Shown here piece after piece: positions 7,475-16,017 of a DNA stretch of 36,786 bases (position 1 is the stretch's first letter; each line of letters begins with the position of its first letter). The translations under genes and the position numbers were made by a program. The DNA is from Candidatus Porisulfidus sp. TsSOB (GTDB taxonomy: Bacteria; Pseudomonadota; Gammaproteobacteria; Poriferisulfidales; Poriferisulfidaceae), in the NCBI GenBank assembly GCA_002631715.1, contig MRSX01000005.1, positions 34,978 through 71,763 on the forward strand. The letters are read 5' to 3'. The notes under the pieces are model-generated. The model searched no databases. It saw only the letters and a program-made list of their open reading frames with translations, and was not told the DNA's origin.

Positions 7475-8083
7475 TTAGTCTTTCAACCGGGGTGCGAGGT
7501 AGATTCCCTGAGCCAGCAGGAATAGAACAGGCAGTCCCAAGGCAAGGCCGAACAGTTTGAACTGCACCCAGAACTCTTCCGAAAATCCATATGCTACGTA
7601 GAGATTAAGTGCGCCACAAATCAGGAAAAATCCGACCCACGCAATGTTCAACTGACGCCATAGCCGCGCATCATTCAGGGAGAAGGCTTTGCTGAACATC
7701 CGTTCCACCAGCGTACGGGAGCCAATCAGGCTGGATCCCAAAAACGCTATCGCCAACGCCCAGTAAAACACGGTCGGCTTCCATTTGATGAACAAGGGAT
7801 CTTTCAGGAGCAGGGTCAGCCCGCCGGCAACTAGGACTACGGCTAGTGCGGCAAGATGTGTGCCACCTAGTTCCCGTATCGCCCACAGGATCCCGCACTG
7901 AATCACCATGGCCACAATCAGTACGAATGTGGCAAAGTAGATTCGGTCTCCAGACTCCCCCGCGGTCAATTCCAGATAACTCGCGTCGGAGAACGCATCG
8001 ATCCATGCAGCGGGCAGATCGGGGTAGAAAAAATACGCCACCACAAAGATCGTGATGGGCAACAGTTCAATGAACAGTTTCAT
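7475..8083 (-). CDS. yciB: YciB/IspZ inner-membrane septation protein
   Basis: This is an integral membrane protein of the YciB family, linked in other bacteria to cell-envelope synthesis and septation. At 202 residues it is slightly longer than the E. coli protein. It begins MKLFIELLPITIFVVAYFF, the usual family start, and contains several hydrophobic spans with the typical KPTVFYWALAIAF segment and GALNLYVAYGF. The frame is open further upstream, but a longer start would overlap the divergent yciO gene. ATG 8083 is chosen from family similarity and because a TATAAT box lies six bases before it. No Shine-Dalgarno is visible. It is transcribed away from the yciO group. Confidence 0.9.
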   Translation of the reverse strand: MKLFIELLPITIFVVAYFFYPDLPAAWIDAFSDASYLELTAGESGDRIYFATFVLIVAMVIQCGILWAIRELGGTHLAALAVVLVAGGLTLLLKDPLFIKWKPTVFYWALAIAFLGSSLIGSRTLVERMFSKAFSLNDARLWRQLNIAWVGFFLICGALNLYVAYGFSEEFWVQFKLFGLALGLPVLFLLAQGIYLAPRLKD

Positions 8084-8089
8084 GCGGTT

Positions 8090-8095
8090 ATTATA
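8090..8095 (-). promoter_or_regulatory. -10 box directly before yciB, possible leaderless mRNA
   Basis: On the minus strand TATAAT (8095 to 8090) is followed by AACCGC and then the yciB ATG. With a normal distance of about seven bases to the transcription start, the mRNA would begin at or next to the A of the ATG. The -35 region does not match the consensus well. Confidence 0.45.
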
Positions 8096-8102
8096 AAAAG
8101 CC

Positions 8103-8720
8103 ATGACCCAGCGCTTCTCGATCCATCCGGACAACCCCCAGCCGCGCCTGATCCGCCAAGCTGCGGAAATGCTCCACGCCGGCGGTCTGCTCGTTTACCC
8201 GACCGACTCTTGCTATGCCTTTGGTTGCGCGGTTGGAGACAAGGCGTCGATGGAACAGATCAGGCGCTTGCGCAACTTGGATGAAAAGCATCCGTTCACT
8301 TTAGTGTGCCGGGATCTCTCGGAGTTGGCTTTGTATGCGCGGATCGATAATACGGCGTACCGGATCCTGAAGGCTCACACTCCAGGACCCTACACGTTTC
8401 TCTTGGAGGCAACCCGCGAAGTCCCGCGACGCCTGATGGAGCCGAAACGCCGTACCATTGGATTACGGATCCCCGACCACCGAGTCGTCCAAGCGCTTCT
8501 CGACATATACAACGCTCCGCTGATGAGTTGCACTCTGATGCTGCCGAATCTGGAGGATCCGCCGGTGGAACCGGGCAACCTTTATGACCACCTGAAAGGC
8601 CGAGTTTCGCTGATCATTGACAGTGGGTTTTGCCCCAGCATCCCGACCACCGTGGTCGACCTGATGGGCGAGGTGCCGGAGGTAGTTCGCCAAGGCGGTG
8701 GAAGCTTCCCCTTGCTATAA
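8103..8720 (+). CDS. yciO: YciO, Sua5/YrdC-family protein
   Basis: This 205-residue protein belongs to the Sua5/YrdC/YciO family, whose best-known members make threonylcarbamoyl-AMP from threonine, bicarbonate and ATP for the t6A37 tRNA modification. Visible family features are GGLLVYPTDSCYAFGC near the N terminus, KHPFTLVCRDLSEL, the PGPYTFLLEAT segment and TIGLRIPDH. The length and the wording of these motifs match YciO rather than TsaC/YrdC. YciO often sits beside the M50 protease and trpS genes, as here. Whether YciO proteins have the full synthase activity in cells is less certain than for TsaC. The frame overlaps only the rejected upstream extension of yciB. Confidence 0.88.
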   Translation: MTQRFSIHPDNPQPRLIRQAAEMLHAGGLLVYPTDSCYAFGCAVGDKASMEQIRRLRNLDEKHPFTLVCRDLSELALYARIDNTAYRILKAHTPGPYTFLLEATREVPRRLMEPKRRTIGLRIPDHRVVQALLDIYNAPLMSCTLMLPNLEDPPVEPGNLYDHLKGRVSLIIDSGFCPSIPTTVVDLMGEVPEVVRQGGGSFPLL

Positions 8721-8777
8721 TTCGGACATCGTGTCCAACCTTCTGATTCCCGCCGGTTGGCGCCTGTTCTGCCTACC

Positions 8778-9428
8778 ATGTCATTAGCGCAGACGTTAGC
8801 AATCTGGGCGGTTCCCGTCCTGCTGGCCATCACCGTGCATGAAGTTGCGCACGGTTGGGTCGCGTATCGCTTTGGAGACCCGACAGCCGCCGAAGCCGGT
8901 CGCCTGACGCTCAATCCTTTCCCGCATGTCGATTGGCTGGGGACGCTTGTGCTGCCCTTGGCCATGGTCGCCTCTCTCGGCGTGGCAATGGGCTGGGCCA
9001 AGCCGGTCCCGGTTGATGCTTCCCGGTTGCGCCGGCCTCGCGAGCAAATGGCTTGGGTGGCGGCAGCCGGCCCTGCCGCCAACGCGCTGATGCTGGTCGC
9101 TTGGGCCTTGATCGCTCGGCTGGGTGTGGCGCTTGATTCTGAATTTGGCGTCATCCTGTTTGCTGTGGGACAGGCCGGAATTGTGATCAATTCAGTCCTG
9201 ATGTTGCTCAACTTGATTCCCATTCCGCCTTTGGACGGCTCGGTCGTGGTTGCCCGATGGATGCCGCCGGAATTAACCCGGAAATGGATGGAGTTCGGAC
9301 GCTACGGCCTGATTCTGGTCTTGGCCCTGTTCCTGCTCGGGTCCATGTATGGAGTAATCGGAACGCCGCTGCTTGCATTTATCGGTGCCGCGCATCAATT
9401 CTTCGGGCTTCCTTGGATGATCTCTTAA
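8778..9428 (+). CDS. M50-family (site-2 type) membrane metalloprotease
   Basis: This 216-residue membrane protein carries the zinc motif HEVAHG (His21, Glu22, His25) in the first hydrophobic segment. The second signature, NLIPIPPLDGS, holds the third metal ligand aspartate in a later span. It has about five to six hydrophobic segments and no PDZ or CBS domain, so it is the minimal YwhC/YdgM type found next to trpS and scpAB in many bacteria. The substrate is unknown. ATG 8778 is preferred over TTG 8757, which would add seven residues without a ribosome binding site. The stop overlaps the trpS ATG by one base (TAATG), indicating coupled translation. Confidence 0.87.
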   Translation: MSLAQTLAIWAVPVLLAITVHEVAHGWVAYRFGDPTAAEAGRLTLNPFPHVDWLGTLVLPLAMVASLGVAMGWAKPVPVDASRLRRPREQMAWVAAAGPAANALMLVAWALIARLGVALDSEFGVILFAVGQAGIVINSVLMLLNLIPIPPLDGSVVVARWMPPELTRKWMEFGRYGLILVLALFLLGSMYGVIGTPLLAFIGAAHQFFGLPWMIS

Positions 9429-10642
9429 TGGAAAGCGACGTACCCGCCGGTCAACGGGTGGTATCCGGTATGCGCCCGACCGGGCGGTTGCATCTGGGCC
9501 ACTACCACGGCGTCATCAAGAACTGGGTGAAGCTCCAGCATAGCCAGGAATGCTTCTTTTTCGTAGCGGATTGGCATGCGCTGACGACCCACTACAGCGA
9601 GACGGACGGACTGGAAGACCACGTCTGGGAAATGGTGGTGGATTGGCTGGCCTGTGGCGTCAGCCCGGGAGCCTCGACCTTGTTCGTGCAGTCGCAGGTT
9701 CCGGAACATGCGGAATTGCACCTGTTGCTGTCCATGTTCACGCCGTTGAGTTGGCTTGAGCGGGTGCCAAGTTACAAGGAGATGCAGGAGCAGACGGACC
9801 GCGACTTGGCAACGTACGGTTTTCTAGGCTATCCCTTGTTGCAGGCTGCCGACATCCTGATGTACAAGGCACAGCTGGTTCCGGTGGGCGAGGATCAGGC
9901 GGCGCACGTCGAATTTACACGGGAGGTCGCCCGCCGCTTCAATCACCTGTATGGACAAGAGGAAGGCTTCGCAGAACGGGCAGAGAGCCTGATCGACCGT
10001 TTAGGGCGAAACGAGGCACGCCTGTACCGGGAATACCGCCGCCGTTTTCAGGAGAAAGGCGATTCTCAGGCCCTGGAAGTGGCACGCGAGATGCTTCGCG
10101 GGCAACAGAGCATTTCGGTGGGTGACTTGCAGCGTTTGGACGGTTACCTGGAAGGGGAATGGCGCATGATCCTCCCGGAACCGGCGGAATACCTGACGAC
10201 TGCACCCAAGGTGCCGGGCGTGGACGGACGCAAGATGTCCAAGTCCTACAACAACACCCTGGGTTTACGCGAAGAGCCGGACGCCATCCAGAAAAAGCTG
10301 ATGGGCATGATGACGGATCCGGCGCGCAAGCGGCGCAGCGATCCGGGCGACCCGGAAAAATGCCCGGTCTGGGACTTGCACAAGATCTACTCCGACCCTC
10401 AGACGCTCGAATGGGTGGAGGAAGGCTGCCGGAGCGCCGGCATCGGCTGCACGGACTGCAAACGCCGGCTTCTGGATGCCATGATGGCGGAACTGGATCC
10501 GATCCGTGCCAGTGCGGCCGACTACCTGTCGGATCGGGCGGGAGTGAACGCCCTGATTCACGAGGGCTGCGAAGCCGCCCGCGATGTGGCCCGAGACACG
10601 CTGGAAGATATCAGCGAGGCCATGGGGCTCGACTATGCCTGA
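9428..10642 (+). CDS. trpS: Tryptophanyl-tRNA synthetase, long form
   Basis: This class I synthetase charges tRNA-Trp with tryptophan. The 404-residue protein carries the HIGH-type motif HLGHYHG at about residues 22-28 and KMSKS at 269-273. Many bacterial TrpS proteins are about 330 residues. The extra length here lies mostly between RFNHLYG (about 171-177) and the KMSKS loop, as a charged, helix-like insert of roughly 60-70 residues (RAESLIDRLGRNEARLYREY and following). ATG 9428 overlaps the protease stop by one base; longer in-frame starts fall inside the protease gene. The end overlaps scpA by eight bases. Confidence 0.95.
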   Translation: MESDVPAGQRVVSGMRPTGRLHLGHYHGVIKNWVKLQHSQECFFFVADWHALTTHYSETDGLEDHVWEMVVDWLACGVSPGASTLFVQSQVPEHAELHLLLSMFTPLSWLERVPSYKEMQEQTDRDLATYGFLGYPLLQAADILMYKAQLVPVGEDQAAHVEFTREVARRFNHLYGQEEGFAERAESLIDRLGRNEARLYREYRRRFQEKGDSQALEVAREMLRGQQSISVGDLQRLDGYLEGEWRMILPEPAEYLTTAPKVPGVDGRKMSKSYNNTLGLREEPDAIQKKLMGMMTDPARKRRSDPGDPEKCPVWDLHKIYSDPQTLEWVEEGCRSAGIGCTDCKRRLLDAMMAELDPIRASAADYLSDRAGVNALIHEGCEAARDVARDTLEDISEAMGLDYA

Positions 10643-11471
10643 CCCAAGACGCGGCAGCCCGCCGGTACAGCGTGAAATGCCGCTGGCCATGCTGCATGGC
10701 GAGCCGATGGTCGATCTGCCGGAGGACCTGTACATCCCTCCCGAGGCCCTGGAAATCTACCTGGATGCCTTTGAAGGTCCCTTGGACCTGCTGCTCTACC
10801 TGATCCGCCGACAAAACCTCGATATCCTCGACCTGCCTCTGGTGGAGATCACCAACCAGTATCTGCATCACATTTCCCTGATGGAGGAGTTGAAGCTGGA
10901 ACTGGCTTCCGAATACCTGGTGATGGCGGCGATGCTGGCCGAGATCAAGTCCCGCCTGCTCCTGCCCGCCCAAGAGGAAGAGGGCGATGAGGAGGATCCG
11001 CGCGCCGAACTGGTCCGACGCTTGCAGGAATACGAACGTTTCAAGGTTGCTGCGGAAGATCTCAACGGCCTGCCGAGGCTGGAGCGGGATGTGTTCGAAT
11101 TCACTTTGGACACCCGGAACCTGTCGGTGCCCCGCCCGCTGCCCAAGGTCGGCATGCAGGATCTCATGATGGCCTTGGAGGCCATGCTGCTGCGGGCTCA
11201 ATACAATGTGGCGCACGAGATTGAGACCGAGTCGCTGTCGGTGCAGGATCGAATGTCCGAGATCCTGGACCGGATTGATTCCAATAAAAGTTGCCTGTTC
11301 ACTGACTTGTTTACGTCACAGGAAGGGCGCCAGGGCATGGCGGTTTCCATGCTGGCCATTCTGGAACTGCTCAAGCTCGGCATGATCGACTGCCGCCAGG
11401 AAGAATTTGCCGGCCCGATCACGATTTTCCGGCAAGTCTACGGAACAGGCGAGGAGCCGGCTCATGCCTGA
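10635..11471 (+). CDS. scpA: Segregation and condensation protein A
   Basis: ScpA is the kleisin subunit that bridges the SMC dimer and ScpB in the chromosome-condensing complex. The 278-residue product has the conserved N-terminal domain YLDAFEGPLDLLLYLIRRQN, the EYLVMAAMLAEIKSRLLLP helix that contacts SMC, and a C-terminal winged-helix region (FTDLFTSQEGRQGMAVSMLA). About 38 residues precede the conserved start. ATG 10635 overlaps the trpS stop in ATGCCTGA, and the same eight-base overlap recurs at the scpA-scpB junction. Coupled translation fits a complex needing matched subunits. Confidence 0.94.
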   Translation: MPDPRRGSPPVQREMPLAMLHGEPMVDLPEDLYIPPEALEIYLDAFEGPLDLLLYLIRRQNLDILDLPLVEITNQYLHHISLMEELKLELASEYLVMAAMLAEIKSRLLLPAQEEEGDEEDPRAELVRRLQEYERFKVAAEDLNGLPRLERDVFEFTLDTRNLSVPRPLPKVGMQDLMMALEAMLLRAQYNVAHEIETESLSVQDRMSEILDRIDSNKSCLFTDLFTSQEGRQGMAVSMLAILELLKLGMIDCRQEEFAGPITIFRQVYGTGEEPAHA

Positions 11472-12123
11472 AAACACGATCCGGGACACGGTGCAAGCCG
11501 CATTGATGGCTGCGGATGATCCGTTGTCCGTGGATGCGCTGTTGAAATTGTTTGGTACCAGTGACCGTCCATCGCGCAAGGAAGTGTCGGAGATCTTGAA
11601 GGAACTTGCGGAAGAATGCGAAGAACGGAGTTTCTCGCTGATTCAGGTTGCCAGCGGCTGGCGCTACCAGATCGATCAAGACTATGCTGCGGTAATCGGA
11701 CGCCTCTGGGAGCAGCGTCCCCCACGTTACTCTCAGGCTTTGCTGGAGACGTTGGCGCTAATCGTCTATCGCCAGCCGATCACACGGGGTGAGATCGAAC
11801 AGGTGCGTGGTGTTGCACCCAGCACCAGCATCATGCAGACACTAACCGAGCGCAACTGGGTGCGTGTGCTGGGCTACAAGCAGGTCCCGGGCCGCCCGGC
11901 ACTGTACGGAACGACGAAGGAATTCCTGGATTATTTCGGGTTGAAGAACCTGAAGGAATTGCCGCCGCTTCCCGAACCGCGTGCCCAGGAAGAAGTGGAT
12001 CCGCAGTTGAAGATCCAAGGCATGTCCGAACCCGAGGCGCTTGCAGAGCCGGCCACCGATGCTGAAATTCCCGAGCCTCCAGAAGAAGAGATGCCGCCCG
12101 ACTTGCCGGAAGAAGCAGCCTGA
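11464..12123 (+). CDS. scpB: Segregation and condensation protein B
   Basis: ScpB dimers bind the kleisin ScpA in the SMC complex. The 219-residue protein has two winged-helix domains: the first includes DPLSVDALLKLFG, and the second contains the strongly conserved SQALLETLALIVYRQPITRGEIEQVRGV. TLTERNWVRVLGYKQVPGRP is also typical. An acidic, proline-rich tail of about 45 residues (after about 175) is probably disordered. The ATG overlaps the scpA stop (ATGCCTGA), and rluB begins immediately after its stop with no spacer. Confidence 0.94.
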   Translation: MPENTIRDTVQAALMAADDPLSVDALLKLFGTSDRPSRKEVSEILKELAEECEERSFSLIQVASGWRYQIDQDYAAVIGRLWEQRPPRYSQALLETLALIVYRQPITRGEIEQVRGVAPSTSIMQTLTERNWVRVLGYKQVPGRPALYGTTKEFLDYFGLKNLKELPPLPEPRAQEEVDPQLKIQGMSEPEALAEPATDAEIPEPPEEEMPPDLPEEAA

Positions 12124-12852
12124 ATGGCGGGCGACACGCCGCAACGCCTCCAGAAACTGATCGCCCAAGCGGGTCTTGCTTCGCGCCGTCAGGCCGAGAC
12201 ATGGATCGAGGCCGGACGGGTTCAGGTTAATGGCCAGCCCGCCAAGCTTGGAGACCGGGCCGCTTTGGATGATGTCGTCACGGTTGATGGGCGACCCCTC
12301 CCGGAAGGCGCGGAAACCTGCCAGGTCGTGGCCTATCACAAGCCTGCGGGGCAGATTACCAGCCGTTCAGACGAACAGGGACGCCCGACGGTTTTCGAGA
12401 ACCTGCCGGAACTCTCACACGGGCGCTGGATCGCGGTCGGACGGCTGGACTTTCAGACTTCGGGCTTGTTGCTGCTGACCACGGACGGGCAGTTGGCGAA
12501 CCGCCTGATGCATCCGAGCGGACAGGTACAGCGTCGCTATCTGGCCCGGGTTCACGGCACACCGAGCCGGGAGCAGTTAGAGTGCTTGACAGCGGGGGTG
12601 GATTTAGAGGATGGGGTGGCGAAATTCGAGTATGTGCGCGAGAAACGAGGCAAAGGGAGCAATCGCTGGTACGAAGTCGCGTTGCGCGAGGGACGCAATC
12701 GCGAAGTGCGGAGGATGTGGCAGGCTGTCGGCTTGGAAGTCAGCCGGCTGATTCGGATCGGTTACGGGCCGGTTTCATTGGATCGGAACCATCCAGCGGG
12801 AGAAGTGCGCTGGCTATCCAGGAAAGAGATAGAGGCACTGAAGAGAGCCTGA
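12124..12852 (+). CDS. rluB: 23S rRNA pseudouridine synthase RluB
   Basis: This enzyme isomerises a uridine in 23S rRNA (position 2605 in E. coli) to pseudouridine. The 242-residue protein has an N-terminal S4 RNA-binding domain (RLQKLIAQAGLASRRQAE, residues about 8-55). The RsuA/RluB-type catalytic domain holds the nucleophile Asp109 in the motif GRLDFQTSGLLLLTTDG. REGRNREVRRMW is also typical. Placement directly after scpB is the normal neighbourhood of RluB. It ends the plus-strand operon; its TGA directly abuts the gmk stop on the other strand in the palindrome TGATCA. Confidence 0.93.
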   Translation: MAGDTPQRLQKLIAQAGLASRRQAETWIEAGRVQVNGQPAKLGDRAALDDVVTVDGRPLPEGAETCQVVAYHKPAGQITSRSDEQGRPTVFENLPELSHGRWIAVGRLDFQTSGLLLLTTDGQLANRLMHPSGQVQRRYLARVHGTPSREQLECLTAGVDLEDGVAKFEYVREKRGKGSNRWYEVALREGRNREVRRMWQAVGLEVSRLIRIGYGPVSLDRNHPAGEVRWLSRKEIEALKRA

Positions 12853-13461
12853 TCAAGAGTTCTCCAAAACCCGCTTGTGACAGGGCCGGGGGTCTTCATC
12901 AGCCTGATCCGGATCCTGGATCAGGGAACACAATTGCTTCACCGTTTCTTCAAAGTCGTCATTGATCACACAATGTTCGAAATCTTCACAGTGCAGAATG
13001 TCTGACCGAGCCTGATCCAGTCGTTGCGAGACCACGCCGTCGTCGTCCGTACCGCGGTTTCTCAGCCGCGCTTCCAGAACTGCGAGCGAAGGCGGAAGGA
13101 TGAAAATCCCGACCGCTTCCGGCATTTTCTGTCGGACCAGCTGTGCGCCCTGCCAGTCAATCTCCAGGATCACGTCGAGTCCTTCGTTCTGCAATCGCTG
13201 CACTTCCGCACGCGAAGTTCCATACAGGTTGCCGAACACCTCCGCATGTTCCAAAAAGCCATCCTGCCCATTAATTCGATCAAATTCTTCAAGAGAAACA
13301 AAGTAATAGTCCACGCCGTCTTCTTCCCCCTCGCGCATCGGCCGCGTCGTATGCGAGATGCTGACCGCAAGGCGCTCCTCCCGGTTCAGGAGCTCCCGAA
13401 GCAGGGAAGTTTTGCCGGCTCCGGATGGCGCCGTCACGATGAACAGCCGACCCTCACTCAT
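12853..13461 (-). CDS. gmk: Guanylate kinase
   Basis: Guanylate kinase converts GMP and ATP to GDP and ADP in nucleotide synthesis and salvage. The 202-residue protein is of normal length. It has the P-loop APSGAGKTSLL, the GMP-binding segment SISHTTRPMREGEEDGVDYYF and the lid-region pattern DVILEIDWQGA. The gene overlaps the end of tatC by eight bases (ATGAGTGA) and meets rluB tail to tail with no spacer. Gmk more often neighbours yicC or rpoZ; its place after tatC is a local arrangement. Confidence 0.96.
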   Translation of the reverse strand: MSEGRLFIVTAPSGAGKTSLLRELLNREERLAVSISHTTRPMREGEEDGVDYYFVSLEEFDRINGQDGFLEHAEVFGNLYGTSRAEVQRLQNEGLDVILEIDWQGAQLVRQKMPEAVGIFILPPSLAVLEARLRNRGTDDDGVVSQRLDQARSDILHCEDFEHCVINDDFEETVKQLCSLIQDPDQADEDPRPCHKRVLENS

Positions 13462-14305
13462 CGGTCTTCTTGTCGGGAGAAGCCGGCTCCGGGGTTTCGG
13501 TGGACTCCATCACGTCGAGTTCGGCGTCCATCTCCTCTTCGCTCATGGGACGGAACCGGGTTTCTTCCTCTTCTTCTTCGTCCTGTTTCGGGGCTACCAT
13601 CTTGGAGAAAAGAATGCCGATCTCGTACAGTAGCCAGACTGGAACGGCGAGCAGGGTCTGGGAAATGACATCCGGCGGTGTCAGCAGCATGCCGACAACG
13701 AATGCGGCCACGATCACGTAGGGACGGATTTCGCGCAGGCGCGCGGGCGTCGTGATTCCCATGGAGACCATGGCAACCGTGACGATCGGGACCTCGAACG
13801 CCACCCCAAAAGCCAGGAAGATCTTCACCACGAAGTCCAGGAAACGGTTGATATCGGTCATGACCGCTACGCCTTCCGGCGCCGTACTGACGAAGAACCC
13901 GAATACCAGCGGAAACACCACGAAATAGGCGAACACCATTCCGAGATAAAACAGAATCACGCTGGACAGGAGAACCGGACCGGCCAAGCGTTTTTCGTGC
14001 CCGTATAGTCCCGGTGCGGCGAAAGACCAAGCCTGGTACAGGGTATATGGCACCGTGATCGTCAGTGCCAGAAGCAGGGTCAGCTTGAACGGAGCCAGAA
14101 AAGGCGAAGCCACGTCGATGGCGACCATCGAGTGGCCTTCCGGAAGGCTGTTGAGCAGGGGGGTGGCCAGTAAGGTGTAGAGCGTATTGGCGAACGGCAG
14201 AAGCGCGACCAGGACGATGCCGACGACGATAAGAACACGCAACAACCGGTCGCGCAACTCGACCAGATGACTGAGGAACGGACGTTCCGGGTCAACTTTG
14301 TTCAC
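13454..14305 (-). CDS. tatC: Sec-independent protein translocase TatC
   Basis: TatC is the multi-span receptor of the twin-arginine translocase that exports folded proteins. The conserved start PFLSHLVELRDRLLRV, the FAAPGLYGHEK loop, FGVAFEVPI and LLTPPDVISQ are present, with six hydrophobic spans. The C-terminal tail of about 50 residues is long and very acidic (runs of Glu, Asp, Pro). GTG 14305 is chosen, 14 bases inside the tatB end; a longer frame would lie deeper within tatB and has no family support. It is followed by gmk with an overlap. Confidence 0.94.
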   Translation of the reverse strand: MNKVDPERPFLSHLVELRDRLLRVLIVVGIVLVALLPFANTLYTLLATPLLNSLPEGHSMVAIDVASPFLAPFKLTLLLALTITVPYTLYQAWSFAAPGLYGHEKRLAGPVLLSSVILFYLGMVFAYFVVFPLVFGFFVSTAPEGVAVMTDINRFLDFVVKIFLAFGVAFEVPIVTVAMVSMGITTPARLREIRPYVIVAAFVVGMLLTPPDVISQTLLAVPVWLLYEIGILFSKMVAPKQDEEEEEETRFRPMSEEEMDAELDVMESTETPEPASPDKKTDE

Positions 14306-14645
14306 GTTCTTTGGTGGGTTCGCCAGTGGGAGTGTCCGGTTCGGCGTCCGGGCGTTCTTCAAGCTGTTTTTCTATGGCTTCGACGAGGGGGGCGTCGGGA
14401 TCGGCTTGGTTCTGGACGATGTCGCGCAGTTCCTGGATCTCGTTTTGCTGCTGGTTCAGGATGTCCTTGAGTTCTTCGGCCTGCAACTCCTGTTGGACGC
14501 TTTGACGAAACTGATGGACCAGGTGGCGCATGTGCCCTACCCATCCGCCGACTTGGGCGGCAACTTTCGGCAGCCGCTTCGGCCCGATCACGACCAAGCC
14601 GACGATCATGACCAGAATCAGTTCCCAGAATCCAAAATCAAACAT
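14292..14645 (-). CDS. tatB: Sec-independent protein translocase TatB
   Basis: TatB forms the Tat receptor complex with TatC. The 117-residue protein opens with MFDFGFWELILVMIVGLVVIGPKRLP, a single membrane helix followed by the glycine-proline hinge. An amphipathic helix and a charged, acidic tail follow. The Glu in FWEL and the Gly-Pro hinge mark it as TatB rather than TatA. No tatA lies upstream, where it is normally found; only 118 non-coding bases separate tatB from the nucleosidase-like gene. A TatA must be encoded elsewhere if the pathway is complete. Confidence 0.9.
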   Translation of the reverse strand: MFDFGFWELILVMIVGLVVIGPKRLPKVAAQVGGWVGHMRHLVHQFRQSVQQELQAEELKDILNQQQNEIQELRDIVQNQADPDAPLVEAIEKQLEERPDAEPDTPTGEPTKEREQS

Positions 14646-14763
14646 GGCCGAGGGCCCGGAATTACGGAATCAGCGACCCAGATCGCTTCGCGCCTATTAT
14701 CGCAGGCTCCGCGGTCGTGGAAGACCGATACGATGCAGCAAATTACCGAGCAAACGCGTCCGG

Positions 14764-15693
14764 TTAATCGGGGATGGTTCGCAGCAGCGCCTTGACGACT
14801 TCAGCCGCATTGTCCGCCGCGAGGGCATAGAAGATGTCCGTCTCGTTCTTGCCCTTGCCGCCGCCCGCCAGATCGGACAAGCTCCGGATGGCGATGAACG
14901 GGACATCGTTTGCGTAAGCGACATGCGCGACGGCCGCGCTTTCCATGTCCAGAACGCGTGCGCCGAAGGTCTGAAAGGTATAGTCACGAAATTCCGCGTT
15001 GTCGATAAAAGCGCCGCCTGACACCCCGGGTCCGCCAATGACGATTTTCGGTGCCTGCTCCAGGCAGGTGTTTTCCGCCGTGCAGTGTTTGAGTGACACA
15101 TCCGCGATCGCTTGGCGGGCGTAAGCGAGCAGGGATTCATCGACCTCGAACCAAAACCGAGTCTCCGGTGCATCGGCCCCGGCTCGCTGCACGGTGACGG
15201 ATCTCGGGAAGATCATGCCGAAGTTCGGATACGGGTATTCGAAAAATTCCGGTTTGTCCCATCCGTCTTCAGTTTTCCGGGCATAAAGCGATTCCAGGTA
15301 CTGCCCCCAACGGTCGGCGATCACGACATCGCCAAGATTCAGTTCTGGATCGACCCCGCCGGCAATGCCGGAGAACACGATCTGCTCGATATTGAAGTGA
15401 TCCAAGGCGAGTTGCACGGTCATTGCCGCATTGACGATGCTGATGCCGCTCAGAAACAGTACAACTTCATGCCCTTGCAGCTGTCCGGTGGAGAAATCGA
15501 CGCCGTTCAACGAGCGTACGGCGGTATTTTCAAGTTCGCCTTTCAGAACCACCATTTCCGGTGTGTAGGCGGACACGACGGCAATGCGGGGAACATCGTC
15601 TTGGGCTACAGCTGTGGGCAGCACCGTGCTGGCCAATCCCAGAACCATGGCGGCAAGGCCGCCGGCCAGATTCCGCAGCGCGGATGGCGTCAT
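14764..15693 (-). CDS. Exported MTA/SAH nucleosidase-like phosphorylase-family protein
   Basis: The 309-residue protein belongs to the PNP/UDP phosphorylase superfamily, which breaks the N-glycosidic bond of nucleosides. Family segments are IVFSGIAGGVDPELNLGDVVIADRW and, near the end, RVLDMESAAVAHVAYANDVPFIAIRSLSD, where the Met-Glu pair contacts the ribose and the Asp contacts the base. A signal peptide (about residues 1-31, TVLPTAVAQ) precedes the enzyme domain, so it should act in the periplasm, unlike cytosolic MtnN. Its ATG overlaps the hisE stop (ATGA), so it is probably co-transcribed with the his genes. It occupies the usual place of tatA. The substrate is unknown. Confidence 0.82.
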   Translation of the reverse strand: MTPSALRNLAGGLAAMVLGLASTVLPTAVAQDDVPRIAVVSAYTPEMVVLKGELENTAVRSLNGVDFSTGQLQGHEVVLFLSGISIVNAAMTVQLALDHFNIEQIVFSGIAGGVDPELNLGDVVIADRWGQYLESLYARKTEDGWDKPEFFEYPYPNFGMIFPRSVTVQRAGADAPETRFWFEVDESLLAYARQAIADVSLKHCTAENTCLEQAPKIVIGGPGVSGGAFIDNAEFRDYTFQTFGARVLDMESAAVAHVAYANDVPFIAIRSLSDLAGGGKGKNETDIFYALAADNAAEVVKALLRTIPD

Positions 15694-16013
15694 GATTTTC
15701 GGTTAGCTTTTTCTTCCAGTCCCGAAGTCCCGAATCGGCGCTGCAACTCTTCGAGAACGTCACGAGCATCGAGGTCGCGCAGGGCCAGCAGGATCAGGCT
15801 GTGGAACCACAGGTCCGCGACTTCGTGCACCAGGCGTTCCGGATCGTCCTCTGCCGCTTCCACCGTTTCGGCCGCTTCTTCGGTAATCTTGGCCGTAATG
15901 GCGGGAATCCCGTCGCGGTATAGCGAGGCGACGTAGGAACTGTCCGGATCGGCGTCCCGGCGTTGCCGGAGCACGTCCATCAGTTGTTCAAGGATGCGTG
16001 TGTTTTCGTCCAT
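15690..16013 (-). CDS. hisE: Phosphoribosyl-ATP pyrophosphatase
   Basis: HisE removes pyrophosphate from phosphoribosyl-ATP in the second step of histidine synthesis. The 107-residue protein has the MazG-like helical pattern SYVASLYRDGIPAITAKITE followed by EEAAETVEAA and EVADLWFHSLILL, whose Glu and Asp residues bind magnesium. It is a stand-alone HisE, not fused to HisI. No hisI (phosphoribosyl-AMP cyclohydrolase) lies between hisF and hisE, its common position in this arrangement. ATG 16013 lies four bases after the hisF stop. Confidence 0.92.
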   Translation of the reverse strand: MDENTRILEQLMDVLRQRRDADPDSSYVASLYRDGIPAITAKITEEAAETVEAAEDDPERLVHEVADLWFHSLILLALRDLDARDVLEELQRRFGTSGLEEKANRKS

Positions 16014-16017
16014 GGAG

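Noticed and set aside
9257-9427. N-terminal extension of tryptophanyl-tRNA synthetase
   Set aside because: The extra 57 codons lie wholly inside the protease gene in another frame and have no family counterpart; ATG 9428 with the TAATG overlap is the natural start.
14646-14763. A degenerate tatA between tatB and the nucleosidase-like gene
   Set aside because: Only 118 bases are available and no TatA-like hydrophobic segment or hinge is readable in any minus-strand frame.
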